The notes under the pieces are model-generated. The model saw only the letters and a program-made list of their open reading frames with translations. It did no database searches and was not told where the DNA came from. Shown in pieces: positions 1 through 5,977 of a stretch of 7,173 bases of DNA. The stretch is taken from NCBI GenBank assembly GCA_050699055.1, contig JBOHCT010000209.1, forward strand, positions 1 to 7,173, written 5' to 3'. Within the stretch, counting starts at the first letter, position 1. The number at the start of each line of letters is the position of its first letter. This stretch comes from JBOHCT01 sp050699055. GTDB lineage: Bacteria; Actinomycetota; Actinomycetes; Streptosporangiales; JBOHCT01. The position numbers and the translations under genes were made by a program.

Positions 1-26
1 CTCGGCACCAATGTAGCGGATTTCGA

Positions 27-32
27 TAGGGT
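27..32 (+). promoter_or_regulatory. Candidate -10 box for a leaderless pdtaR transcript
   Basis: TAGGGT fits the actinobacterial TANNNT -10 pattern and ends 7 bases before the GTG at 40, so transcription would begin on or next to the start codon. A weak -35 match (TCGGCA, 2-7) sits 19 bases upstream, which is a little far. The same bases contain AGGG, which could instead be a ribosome binding site, so leaderless start is an inference and not proven. Confidence 0.35.
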
Positions 33-39
33 CGGGCCT

Positions 40-651
40 GTGACCGAGACCCGAGGACGTGTGGTGATCGCCGAGGACGAGGCGCTCATCCGCCTCGACC
101 TCAAGGAGATGCTCGAGGAGGAGGGCGGGGAGGTCGTCGGCGAGGCCGGCGACGGGGAGTCCGCGCTGCGCCAGGCCGATGAGCTGCGCCCCGACCTCGT
201 CATCCTCGACGTGAAGATGCCGGTCCTCGACGGCATCTCGGTCGCCGAGCGGATCGCCGCCGAGCGGGTCGCCCCCGTTGTGATCCTGACCGCCTTCTCG
301 CAGCGCGAACTCGTCGAGCGGGCCCGCGACGCGGGAGCCATGGCTTACCTTGTGAAACCGTTCACCAAGAGCGATCTGTTCCCGGCCATCCAGATGGCGG
401 CGAGCCGCTACGCCGAGATCACCACGCTGGAGGCCGAGGTCAGCGGCCTGAACGAGCGCCTCGAGACGCGCAAGCTCGTCGAACGGGCGAAGGGCGTGCT
501 CCAGGCCGACTACGGCTTGAACGAGCCGCAGGCCTTCCGCTGGATCCAGAAGACCTCGATGGACCTGCGGATGTCGATGCGCAAGGTGGCCGAGGGCGTA
601 GTCGAAGGAGAGCGGAAGCCCCGAGACTACGGTCCGGGCACCGCGCCGTGA
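40..651 (+). CDS. pdtaR: ANTAR-domain response regulator, PdtaR family
   Basis: A 203-residue two-component response regulator that acts on RNA rather than DNA. Residues 8-125 form the receiver domain: acidic pair E12/D13, phospho-acceptor D57 in the segment LVILDVKMP, switch threonine T84 and lysine K106 in LVKPF. A helical linker follows (about 127-143). The ANTAR domain (about 144-190) carries the family signature RKLVERAKGVL and the AFRWIQ segment. ANTAR regulators of this type are phosphorylated by a PdtaS-like cytosolic histidine kinase, dimerise and bind paired hexaloop RNA hairpins to block terminators or start sites. The sequence closely resembles M. tuberculosis PdtaR (Rv1626), as I recall it. 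The kinase gene is not in this window. The GTG at 40 gives the expected short N-terminal lead before the first receiver strand; a GTG at 61 would remove part of that strand. The last residues overlap a hairpin that could end the transcript. Confidence 0.93.
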   Translation: MTETRGRVVIAEDEALIRLDLKEMLEEEGGEVVGEAGDGESALRQADELRPDLVILDVKMPVLDGISVAERIAAERVAPVVILTAFSQRELVERARDAGAMAYLVKPFTKSDLFPAIQMAASRYAEITTLEAEVSGLNERLETRKLVERAKGVLQADYGLNEPQAFRWIQKTSMDLRMSMRKVAEGVVEGERKPRDYGPGTAP

Positions 652-668
652 CCCGCTTCGCGCGGTGC
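638..668 (+). terminator. Hairpin over the pdtaR stop codon, candidate terminator
   Basis: GCACCGCGC (638-646) pairs perfectly with GCGCGGTGC (660-668) around a 13-base loop that holds the TGA stop (649-651). There is no T tract, as is usual for actinobacterial terminators. A 9-bp GC stem can arise by chance in such DNA, so the call rests mainly on its place at the gene end. Confidence 0.4.
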
Positions 669-789
669 GGAGTGTCGCCGCGTCCGTTCGGTCTCTCGTC
701 ATGCCGACGCCGCCGTACGCCCGCCGCCGGCCTCGACATATGGTGCTGGCAGGCCCGAGTGCGGGCGACCGAGGCAGTGAGGGGAGAGG

Positions 790-1869
790 ATGTCGAGCGG
801 GATCGTACTGGCCCACGGCGGCGAGCACCTTCCGCCGCTCACGTCGAGCACGCTTCTCGGCCAGTGGATGTTCACCCCCGTGGCGACGGCGCTCATCCTT
901 GTCGCCGCCGTCCTGTACACGACCGGGGTGTACAAGGTCGCGCGTCGCCACCCCAGTCACCGGTGGCCGTGGCACCGCACTCTCTCGTTCTTCGTGGGTC
1001 TCGCGGTCGTCGCGGTGTCGCTGCAGAGCGCGATCGGCGTCTACGACGACACGCTGTTCTGGATCCACATGGTGCAGCACCTGCTGCTGATCATGGTCGC
1101 CCCAGCGTTCCTGGTCTCGGGAAAGCCGGTGACGCTCCTGCTGCACGCCAGCCGCAACCCGGTCCACCGGGTCACGAAGCGGGTGATCCGCTCGTGGCCG
1201 GTGACCCTACTCACCCATCCGCTCGTGGCCACCGCCATCTTCTGCGTCGTGATCGTGGCCACGCACCTCACGAGCTTCATGAACCTCGTGGTCGAGAACG
1301 ATCTCGTGCACGAGGGCGAGCACGCCCTGTATCTCGTCGCCGGCTACCTCTTCTTCCTGCCGATCATCGGGCGGGAGCCGATCCGGTGGCGGATCCCGTA
1401 CGTCGCCAAGCTGCTCCTCCTCATCTTGAGCATGATGGCCGACACGATCACCGGGGTCGTTCTGCTGCAGAGCAAGCACGTGCTCTTCCCCGCCTACGCG
1501 GAGCAGCACCGCACGTGGGGCCCGGGGCTCGTCCAGGATCTGCACTGGGGCGGCGCGGTGATGTGGATCGGCGGCGACGTCCTCATGCTGACCCTCGGCC
1601 TCCTGGTCTTCGTCATCTGGGCCTTCGACCCGCGCAGCCCGCTCGGGACCGGCAGTTGGCTGGAACAGGTGCGCCGCACGACCATCACCGACCACATCCA
1701 GTCCGCCACCGGCGGCGCCGCCCCGGCCGTCGCCTCGAACGGCCGCCGTGACGAGACCATCGACGATGATGACGAGCAGCTCGCGGCGTACAACGCCTAC
1801 CTCGCGGCCCTCGCCGAGCAGGAGGAGCGGCAGCGGACCGTCGGTCCTCCGGGAACCAGACCGAGGTAG
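790..1869 (+). CDS. ctaG: CtaG-like cytochrome c oxidase assembly membrane protein
   Basis: A 359-residue polytopic membrane protein of the Caa3_CtaG family, named after Bacillus subtilis CtaG, which is needed for caa3-type cytochrome oxidase assembly, probably in metal delivery. It is unrelated to the Cox11 proteins that are also called CtaG. About seven membrane helices are visible, near residues 25-47, 65-85, 92-110, 137-160, 178-195, 205-226 and 252-278. Histidines lie at the membrane edges (H93, H97, H119, H143, H159, H174, H178, H230, H240, H252), including the HMVQH segment (93-97), and are plausible metal ligands. The tail after residue 280 is soluble and holds an acidic run (D325-E329). 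The ATG at 790 follows the purine-rich stretch AGGGGAGAGG, giving a strong but close ribosome binding site. A TATGGT sequence at 739-744 could be its -10 box, with no clear -35 partner. The family is clear; the exact oxidase served is not. Confidence 0.85.
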   Translation: MSSGIVLAHGGEHLPPLTSSTLLGQWMFTPVATALILVAAVLYTTGVYKVARRHPSHRWPWHRTLSFFVGLAVVAVSLQSAIGVYDDTLFWIHMVQHLLLIMVAPAFLVSGKPVTLLLHASRNPVHRVTKRVIRSWPVTLLTHPLVATAIFCVVIVATHLTSFMNLVVENDLVHEGEHALYLVAGYLFFLPIIGREPIRWRIPYVAKLLLLILSMMADTITGVVLLQSKHVLFPAYAEQHRTWGPGLVQDLHWGGAVMWIGGDVLMLTLGLLVFVIWAFDPRSPLGTGSWLEQVRRTTITDHIQSATGGAAPAVASNGRRDETIDDDDEQLAAYNAYLAALAEQEERQRTVGPPGTRPR

Positions 1870-1904
1870 GAAGCCGCGGTCCATCCGGGGCACCGGGTAG
1901 TGTC

Positions 1905-1930
1905 CCCCGCCGCGGGTGGCCCCGGCGGGG
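1905..1930 (+). terminator. GC hairpin after ctaG, candidate terminator
   Basis: CCCCGCCG (1905-1912) pairs with CGGCGGGG (1923-1930) across a 10-base loop, 36 bases after the ctaG stop. There is no T tract. It lies between two same-strand genes that both seem to have their own promoters, where a terminator is expected. An 8-bp stem alone is weak evidence. Confidence 0.4.
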
Positions 1931-1982
1931 ATGCTGATGTCGTAGGGCGCGGGATCGCCAGCTCGTTGTCGGTGCGACGACC

Positions 1983-1988
1983 TAGGAT
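1983..1988 (+). promoter_or_regulatory. Candidate -10 box for a leaderless polA transcript
   Basis: TAGGAT matches TANNNT and ends 6 bases before the polA GTG at 1995, which places the transcript start on the start codon. No -35 element is seen at 16-18 bases; TTGTCG at 1966-1971 is only 11 bases away. The AGGA inside the box could instead be a short ribosome binding site 7 bases from GTG. Confidence 0.35.
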
Positions 1989-1994
1989 TGGCGC

Positions 1995-4688
1995 GTGGTG
2001 GTAACCGAGGCGAGCTCCGAGCGTAACCGTCTGCTCCTGCTGGATGGCCACTCCCTGGCCTTCCGGGCGTTCTTTGCCCTGCCGGTGGAGAATTTCTCGA
2101 CGACGACGGGCCAGCCGACCAACGCCGTCTACGGCTTCACGTCCATGCTGATCAATGTCCTCCGCGATGAGCAGCCCACCCACGTCGTGGTGGCCTTCGA
2201 TCGCTCGGAGCCGACGTTCCGCCACGAGGCCTACGTCGACTACAAGGCGGGGCGGGCCGAGACGCCGGACGCGTTCCGCGGCCAGCTGAGCCTGATCCAC
2301 GAGGTGCTCGACGCGCTGCGGGTGCCGCAGGTGAGCGCCCCAGGATTCGAGGCCGACGACGTGATCGCCACCCTCGCGACCCAGGCGGTGGCCGGGGGCA
2401 TGCCATCGCTGATCGTCACCGGCGACCGCGACGCGCTGCAGCTCGTCACCGACGACGTCACCGTGCTGATGACCAGGCGCGGCATCAGCGACATGACCCG
2501 CTTCACGCCGGAGGCCGTCCAGGACAAGTACGGCCTCACCCCTGAGCAATATCCTGACTTCGCCGCTGTGCGGGGCGATCCGAGCGACAACCTGCCCAAC
2601 ATCCCCGGGGTGGGGGAGAAGACCGCCGCCAAGTGGATCCGCGAGTACGGTTCGCTGGCGGACCTGGTCGACCACGTCGACGAGGTCCGCGGCAAGGCCG
2701 GCGACGCGCTGCGCGCCAGCGTCGCCCAGGTCGTCCGCAACCGTCAGCTCACCGAGCTCGCCAGAGAAGTCGACCTTCCGGTGGGACCGGACGAGCTGCG
2801 GCTCGGCAAGTGGGACCGCGACGAGATCCACACGCTCTTCGACACCCTGCAGTTCCGCGTACTGCGCGAGCGGCTGTACTCGACGCTGTCCTCGGTAGAG
2901 CCCGAGGCCGAGGAGGGTTTCGCCGTCGAGGTGGCGGTCCTGGGTCCCGGTGAGGTGAGTGACTGGCTCGAGGAGCACGTGAGCGGGGCCGGCCGGGTTG
3001 GTCTGACCGTGGCGGGCAGCTGGGGACGAGGCACGGGCGTGGTGTCGGGATTGGCGTTCGCCGCACCGGACGGGTCGGCGGCCCACATCGACCCGGCCCG
3101 GATCACCGAGGCCGATGACCGGGCGGCCGCGGCCTGGCTGGCTGACCCGGGGCGGGAGAAGGCCGTCCACGAGGTCAAGGGGCCGATGCTCGCGCTGGCG
3201 GCGCGCGGATGGGAGCTGGCGGGTGTCACCAGCGACACCGCGCTCGCGGCCTACCTCGCGCTGCCCGGCCAAAGATCGTTCGACCTCGCCGACCTCGCCC
3301 TGCGTTACCTGCGCCGGGAGCTGCGGGCCGAGTCGAGCGACGACGGCCAGCTCACCCTCGACGGTTCCGGGGAGGCGGAGGCCGCGCAGGCCCGGGCGGT
3401 GCGAGCGAGGGCGACACGTGAGCTCGCCGACGCTCTCGACGCCGATCTCGAGCGGCGCAGTGCCACGCGGTTGCTCCACGAGGTCGAGCTGCCGCTCGTC
3501 CACGTCCTCGCGGGCATGGAGCGCACCGGCGTCGCGGCCGATATCGACCACCTCGCGGATCTGTCCTCTGAGCTGTCGGCCGACGTCAAGGCCGCGGCGG
3601 ACGCCGCGTACGCGGTCGTGGGCCACGAGTTCAACCTCGGCTCACCGAAGCAGCTGCAGGAGGTCCTGTTCACCGAGCTCGAGCTGCCCAAGACCAAGCG
3701 CATCAAGACCGGATACACCACCGACGCCGAGGCGCTGCAAGGGCTCCTCGCGCAGACCGGCCATCCCGTGCTCGAGCACCTCTTGCGTCATCGCGACGTC
3801 TCGAAGCTGAAGAGCATCGTCGACTCGCTCATCCCGATGGTCGACGCCGCCGGGCGCGTCCACACGACCTTCAACCAGATGGTCGCCGCCACCGGCCGGC
3901 TGTCGTCCACCGATCCCAACCTGCAGAACATCCCCATCCGCAGCGCCGAGGGCCGGCGCATCCGCCAGGCGTTCGTCGTGGGAGGCGAGTACGACTGCCT
4001 GCTCACGGCCGACTACAGCCAGATCGAGCTGCGGATCATGGCGCACCTGTCCGAGGACGACGGCCTGCTCGAAGCTTTCCACTCCGGCATGGACTTCCAC
4101 GCCGCGATCGCCTCCCGCGTGTTCGGGATGCCGCCGGAGGAGATCGACCCCGAGCTGCGGCGGCGCATCAAGGCGATGTCATACGGCCTCGCCTACGGCC
4201 TGTCCGCCTACGGCCTCGCGCAGCAGCTCACGATCACCCCCGACGAGGCGCGGGGCTTGATGGACGAGTACTTCCAGCAGTTCGGCGGGGTCCGCGACTA
4301 CCTCCGTGAGGTCGTCGACCGCGCCCGCAAGGACGGCTACACCGAGACCATGCTCGGCAGGCGCCGGTATCTCCCAGATCTGGCGAGCGACAACCGCCAG
4401 CGGCGGGAGATGGCCGAGCGGATGGCGCTGAACGCCCCGATCCAGGGGTCCGCCGCCGACATCATCAAGATCGCGATGCTTGGGGTCGACCGCCGCCTCC
4501 GCGACGAGGGTCTGGGCTCGCGGCTGCTGCTGCAGGTCCACGACGAGCTCGTGCTGGAGGTCGCGCCAGGGGAGCGTGACACCGTCGAGGCGGTGCTGCG
4601 TGAGGAGATGGGCTCGGCGTACCCGCTGCGTGCTCCACTCGACGTGTCCGTCGGCATCGGTCGGACCTGGGACGAGGCCGGCCACTAG
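1995..4688 (+). CDS. polA: DNA polymerase I
   Basis: An 897-residue family A DNA polymerase that fills repair gaps and removes Okazaki primers; the length is normal for actinobacteria. Residues 10-300 form the 5'-3' flap exonuclease: D17 in LLLLDGHS, D69 in AFDR, E119/D121/D122 in GFEADD, D144/D146 in TGDRD, D195/D198, and a helix-hairpin-helix near 200-212. Residues about 305-485 correspond to the proofreading domain, but the acidic residues are absent: the DxE strand reads GLTVAG (336-341), and the later acidic position aligns with proline in VKGPM (394-398). It should therefore lack 3'-5' exonuclease, as known for mycobacterial Pol I. The polymerase domain has motif A DYSQIELR (673-680, D673), motif B with K726 and Y730, and motif C QVHDELVLE (847-855, D850). 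Y730 lies where E. coli has F762. The GTG start gives the usual short lead before the first exonuclease strand. A hairpin follows the stop. Confidence 0.98.
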   Translation: MVVTEASSERNRLLLLDGHSLAFRAFFALPVENFSTTTGQPTNAVYGFTSMLINVLRDEQPTHVVVAFDRSEPTFRHEAYVDYKAGRAETPDAFRGQLSLIHEVLDALRVPQVSAPGFEADDVIATLATQAVAGGMPSLIVTGDRDALQLVTDDVTVLMTRRGISDMTRFTPEAVQDKYGLTPEQYPDFAAVRGDPSDNLPNIPGVGEKTAAKWIREYGSLADLVDHVDEVRGKAGDALRASVAQVVRNRQLTELAREVDLPVGPDELRLGKWDRDEIHTLFDTLQFRVLRERLYSTLSSVEPEAEEGFAVEVAVLGPGEVSDWLEEHVSGAGRVGLTVAGSWGRGTGVVSGLAFAAPDGSAAHIDPARITEADDRAAAAWLADPGREKAVHEVKGPMLALAARGWELAGVTSDTALAAYLALPGQRSFDLADLALRYLRRELRAESSDDGQLTLDGSGEAEAAQARAVRARATRELADALDADLERRSATRLLHEVELPLVHVLAGMERTGVAADIDHLADLSSELSADVKAAADAAYAVVGHEFNLGSPKQLQEVLFTELELPKTKRIKTGYTTDAEALQGLLAQTGHPVLEHLLRHRDVSKLKSIVDSLIPMVDAAGRVHTTFNQMVAATGRLSSTDPNLQNIPIRSAEGRRIRQAFVVGGEYDCLLTADYSQIELRIMAHLSEDDGLLEAFHSGMDFHAAIASRVFGMPPEEIDPELRRRIKAMSYGLAYGLSAYGLAQQLTITPDEARGLMDEYFQQFGGVRDYLREVVDRARKDGYTETMLGRRRYLPDLASDNRQRREMAERMALNAPIQGSAADIIKIAMLGVDRRLRDEGLGSRLLLQVHDELVLEVAPGERDTVEAVLREEMGSAYPLRAPLDVSVGIGRTWDEAGH

Positions 4689-4794
4689 TGGGCCCAGTCG
4701 GCCGGCTGGGGTCCCGGGCAGGCTTTCCGATATGTGGGACCACCTTCCGGCTGCGTGCCGCCGAGCCCCGCGCGTCAGCCAGGGAGCACTAGTG
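4683..4794 (+). repeat. Two copies of the palindrome CACTAGTG
   Basis: CACTAGTG occurs at 4683-4690, across the polA stop codon, and again at 4787-4794, just before the vapBC inverted repeat. The first copy extends to the 10-bp palindrome CCACTAGTGG (4682-4691). CTAG is usually rare in bacterial DNA, so two copies 104 bases apart are noticeable. They could be paired protein sites or the scar of an insertion, but two 8-mers can also agree by chance. Confidence 0.3.
4693..4710 (+). terminator. Hairpin after polA, candidate terminator
   Basis: CCCAGTC (4693-4699) pairs with GGCTGGG (4704-4710) around the tetraloop GGCC, with one T-G wobble, starting 4 bases after the polA stop. The short loop and the position fit a terminator that separates polA from the toxin-antitoxin genes. 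No T tract follows. Confidence 0.5.
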
Positions 4795-4799
4795 AACAG

Positions 4800-4842
4800 C
4801 GTCAAGATGCCTTCTGTACGGCTAAGTGTGGGCATCTTGACG
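4800..4842 (+). promoter_or_regulatory. Perfect 12-bp inverted repeat, candidate vapBC operator
   Basis: CGTCAAGATGCC (4800-4811) and GGCATCTTGACG (4831-4842) are exact reverse complements separated by 19 bases. Arm centres lie 31 bases apart, about three helical turns, so both face the same side of the DNA. The right arm ends in TTGACG, the -35 box of the vapB promoter. VapB-VapC complexes commonly bind such repeats and repress their own promoter; binding here would cover the -35 box. As RNA it could also form a hairpin, but no gene lies directly upstream that would need it. The arms are less GC-rich than the surrounding DNA. Confidence 0.65.
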
Positions 4843-4865
4843 ACACAGACTGTGGTCATCATGAT
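4837..4865 (+). promoter_or_regulatory. vapBC promoter, predicted leaderless
   Basis: TTGACG (4837-4842, 5 of 6 to consensus) and CATGAT (4860-4865, 4 of 6) are spaced by exactly 17 bases. The expected transcript start, about 7 bases after the -10 box, falls on the vapB ATG at 4872. No ribosome binding site precedes that ATG, which supports a leaderless transcript, a form common among mycobacterial antitoxin genes. The 10-bp palindrome CATCATGATG (4857-4866) covers the -10 box, and CACAGACTGTG (4844-4854) lies in the spacer; both could be further operator sites. Confidence 0.6.
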
Positions 4866-4871
4866 GTATGT

Positions 4872-5135
4872 ATGCGAACAACGCTTACACTCGACCCAGA
4901 CGTGGCGCGCCTGATCGAGGACGCGGTGCATCGCGGGCGGCGCCCGATGAAGCAGGTCGTCAACGACGCGATACGACGCGGGCTCGGGCAGCCGTCCGAC
5001 ACCAGCCAAGAGCCTTACCGGTTGACACCCCATGAGTCGTCGCTGCGACCCGGGCTCGATCTCACCGGGCTCAACCGACTCGCGGACGAGCTGGAGGACG
5101 AGGCGGTCCTCGCGAAATCCCGTCGCGCCTCGTGA
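4872..5135 (+). CDS. vapB: VapB-type ribbon-helix-helix antitoxin
   Basis: An 87-residue antitoxin for the VapC encoded next to it. Residues 2-8 (RTTLTLD) form the DNA-binding beta strand, followed by helices at about 9-22 and 25-38 (PMKQVVNDAIRRGL), the ribbon-helix-helix fold used to bind the operator as a dimer. The tail from about residue 58 contains GLDLTGLNRLADELEDEAVL (61-80), which is typical of the VapB segment that wraps around and inactivates VapC. The ATG at 4872 is the only start that leaves the strand at the very N-terminus, although longer upstream reading is open. There is no ribosome binding site, so a leaderless transcript is likely. The TGA stop overlaps the vapC GTG in GTGA (5132-5135). 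The CGA, ACA and ATA codons are more frequent than in polA, which hints at separate ancestry. Confidence 0.85.
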   Translation: MRTTLTLDPDVARLIEDAVHRGRRPMKQVVNDAIRRGLGQPSDTSQEPYRLTPHESSLRPGLDLTGLNRLADELEDEAVLAKSRRAS

Positions 5136-5569
5136 TCGTCGTCGATGTGAACCTGCTGCTGTACGCGGTCATCACCGGGTTTCCCCACCATGCCGTGGTC
5201 CGCGAGTGGTGGGAAAAGAAGCTCAACGCGCGGGTGGAGGTCGGACTCGCGGCTCCCGCACTCTTCGGCTTCCTACGGCTGTCGACCAACCCTCGTGTCC
5301 TTACCTCGCCGCTGCCGGTGGAGGACGCTATCGGCTACGTGCGCCAGTGGCTCGAGCGGCCACACGTGCGTTTTCTGCTGCCCGGGCCGCGCCATCTCGA
5401 TATCGCCTTCGAACTGCTGCGAGCTCTCGGCACGGCAGGAAACCTCACCACCGATGTTCAGCTCGCCGCGTTCGCGATCGAGTACCAGGCTCAACTCCAC
5501 TCGAACGACACCGACTTCGGTCGGTTCCCACAGGTGCAATGGGTCAACCCGCTCACTCCACGTACGTGA
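5132..5569 (+). CDS. vapC: VapC-type PIN-domain ribonuclease toxin
   Basis: A 145-residue PIN-domain toxin, a Mg2+-dependent endoribonuclease; many VapCs cut tRNA or rRNA, but this one's target cannot be read from sequence. D5 in VVDVNLLLYA, D108 in NLTTDVQLAA (104-113) and D126/D128 in SNDTDF give three of the acidic positions. FLRLSTNPRVL (47-57) and PGPRHLDIA (84-92) mark the VapC subfamily common in Mycobacterium tuberculosis. The usual second acidic residue, near the end of the second helix, is not visible: that region reads APALFGFLRL. Relatives of this subfamily that I recall are similar here, so activity is not excluded; E36 might substitute. The GTG start overlaps the vapB stop by four bases, so translation is probably coupled and toxin made only after antitoxin. 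Its own stop lies in another GTGA. Confidence 0.88.
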   Translation: MIVVDVNLLLYAVITGFPHHAVVREWWEKKLNARVEVGLAAPALFGFLRLSTNPRVLTSPLPVEDAIGYVRQWLERPHVRFLLPGPRHLDIAFELLRALGTAGNLTTDVQLAAFAIEYQAQLHSNDTDFGRFPQVQWVNPLTPRT

Positions 5570-5679
5570 TCACGTTCAGGGCGCTGGTGACGATCGAACC
5601 GGACATCCCAGGCGCGCGCCCCGTCATACGTCCTGCAACGTCGTCGTCGTACCGCGGAGGCGCTGGCAGCGGGCCATGA
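5566..5679 (+). CDS. Unrecognised 37-codon frame coupled to vapC, possibly a gene remnant
   Basis: The GTG at 5566 overlaps the vapC TGA in GTGA, as in the two toxin-antitoxin overlaps nearby. The peptide begins MITFRALVTIEPDIPGARPV and then loses any protein-like pattern (a run of serines and glycines) before TGA at 5677. Its beginning resembles the N-terminus of a small actinobacterial protein with an EF-Tu-like barrel, as far as I recall, so it may be the first part of a gene cut off by the yefM-yoeB module. It may also be chance. I do not assign a function. Confidence 0.25.
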   Translation: MITFRALVTIEPDIPGARPVIRPATSSSYRGGAGSGP

Positions 5680-5689
5680 GGGTACGCGT

Positions 5690-5707
5690 GGTACGATATT
5701 TGGTACC
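5690..5707 (+). promoter_or_regulatory. Candidate yefM-yoeB operator and -10 box
   Basis: GGTAC (5690-5694) and GTACC (5703-5707) form an inverted repeat with an 8-base centre; a further GGTAC lies at 5681-5685. TACGAT (5692-5697) inside the repeat fits a -10 box, placing the transcript start near 5704 and leaving a leader of about 25 bases before the yefM ATG. No good -35 box is visible. YefM-type antitoxins repress their own operons by binding GTAC-centred palindromes at the promoter, as in E. coli, so this site fits by type and place. Confidence 0.5.
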
Positions 5708-5710
5708 GAT

Positions 5711-5719
5711 GAGGTGAGG
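5711..5719 (+). promoter_or_regulatory. Ribosome binding site of yefM
   Basis: GAGGTGAGG ends 9 bases before the ATG at 5729. It decides the start: the in-frame GTG at 5714 lies inside this site and would add five residues that are not part of the family. Confidence 0.65.
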
Positions 5720-5728
5720 CAGGCAGCC

Positions 5729-5977
5729 ATGGCGATTACGGCGAGCGAGGCACGCAGGGAGCTCTTCCCGCTGATCCAGAAGGTTAACGACGACCGGTCC
5801 GCCGTCGAGATCACGTCGAGGAAGGGCAACGCGGTCCTCATGTCGGCCGAGGACTATGAGGCGTGGCAGGAGACTGCCTACCTGTTTCGTTCACCGGCGA
5901 ACGCCAGACGGCTTCTCGACGCGGTCCAGGTGCTCGAGCGCGGGGAGGTCGAGGAACACGAGCTGGACCGCACGTGA
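5729..5977 (+). CDS. yefM: YefM-type antitoxin (Phd/YefM family)
   Basis: An 82-residue antitoxin that neutralises YoeB and represses the operon. The N-terminal dimerisation and DNA-binding half opens with MAITASEARRELFPL, followed by ITSRKGNAVLMSAEDYEAW (28-46), the Phd/YefM signature. The middle segment ETAYLFRSPANARRLLDAV (48-66) matches the E. coli YefM segment almost residue for residue. The acidic C-terminus (about 67-82) is the part that, in E. coli, is disordered until it binds YoeB. The start is set by the ribosome binding site at 5711-5719. The stop TGA overlaps the yoeB GTG. One arginine is encoded by AGA (R60), a codon that is rare in such genomes. Confidence 0.93.
   Translation: MAITASEARRELFPLIQKVNDDRSAVEITSRKGNAVLMSAEDYEAWQETAYLFRSPANARRLLDAVQVLERGEVEEHELDRT

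Noticed and set aside
1207..1893. Open frame on the minus strand opposite ctaG
   Set aside because: Its composition (E, G, R, D repeats) is the antisense reading of a membrane protein with biased codons; no start signal or family pattern.
1797..3626. Very long open frame on the minus strand opposite ctaG's end and polA
   Set aside because: It mirrors the codon bias of polA, is rich in R/G/H/D without any domain, and crosses a confirmed gene on the other strand. It is an artefact of high GC.
4777..4805. Divergent minus-strand promoter from the left arm of the inverted repeat (TTGACG in reverse)
   Set aside because: The -10 position 17 bases away reads CTGGCT, which is not a promoter match, and no gene starts leftward there.
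4179..5033. Open frame on the minus strand across the end of polA and into vapB
   Set aside because: It runs through two recognised genes and the vapBC control region and has no recognisable protein pattern.
5559..5575. Overlapping palindromes CACGTACGTG and ACGTGATCACGT at the vapC stop
   Set aside because: About one or two perfect 12-bp palindromes are expected by chance in a window of this size; nothing else supports a site here.
5714..5728. Upstream GTG as the start of yefM
   Set aside because: It lies inside the ribosome binding site and would add five residues that family members lack; the ATG at 5729 fits better.
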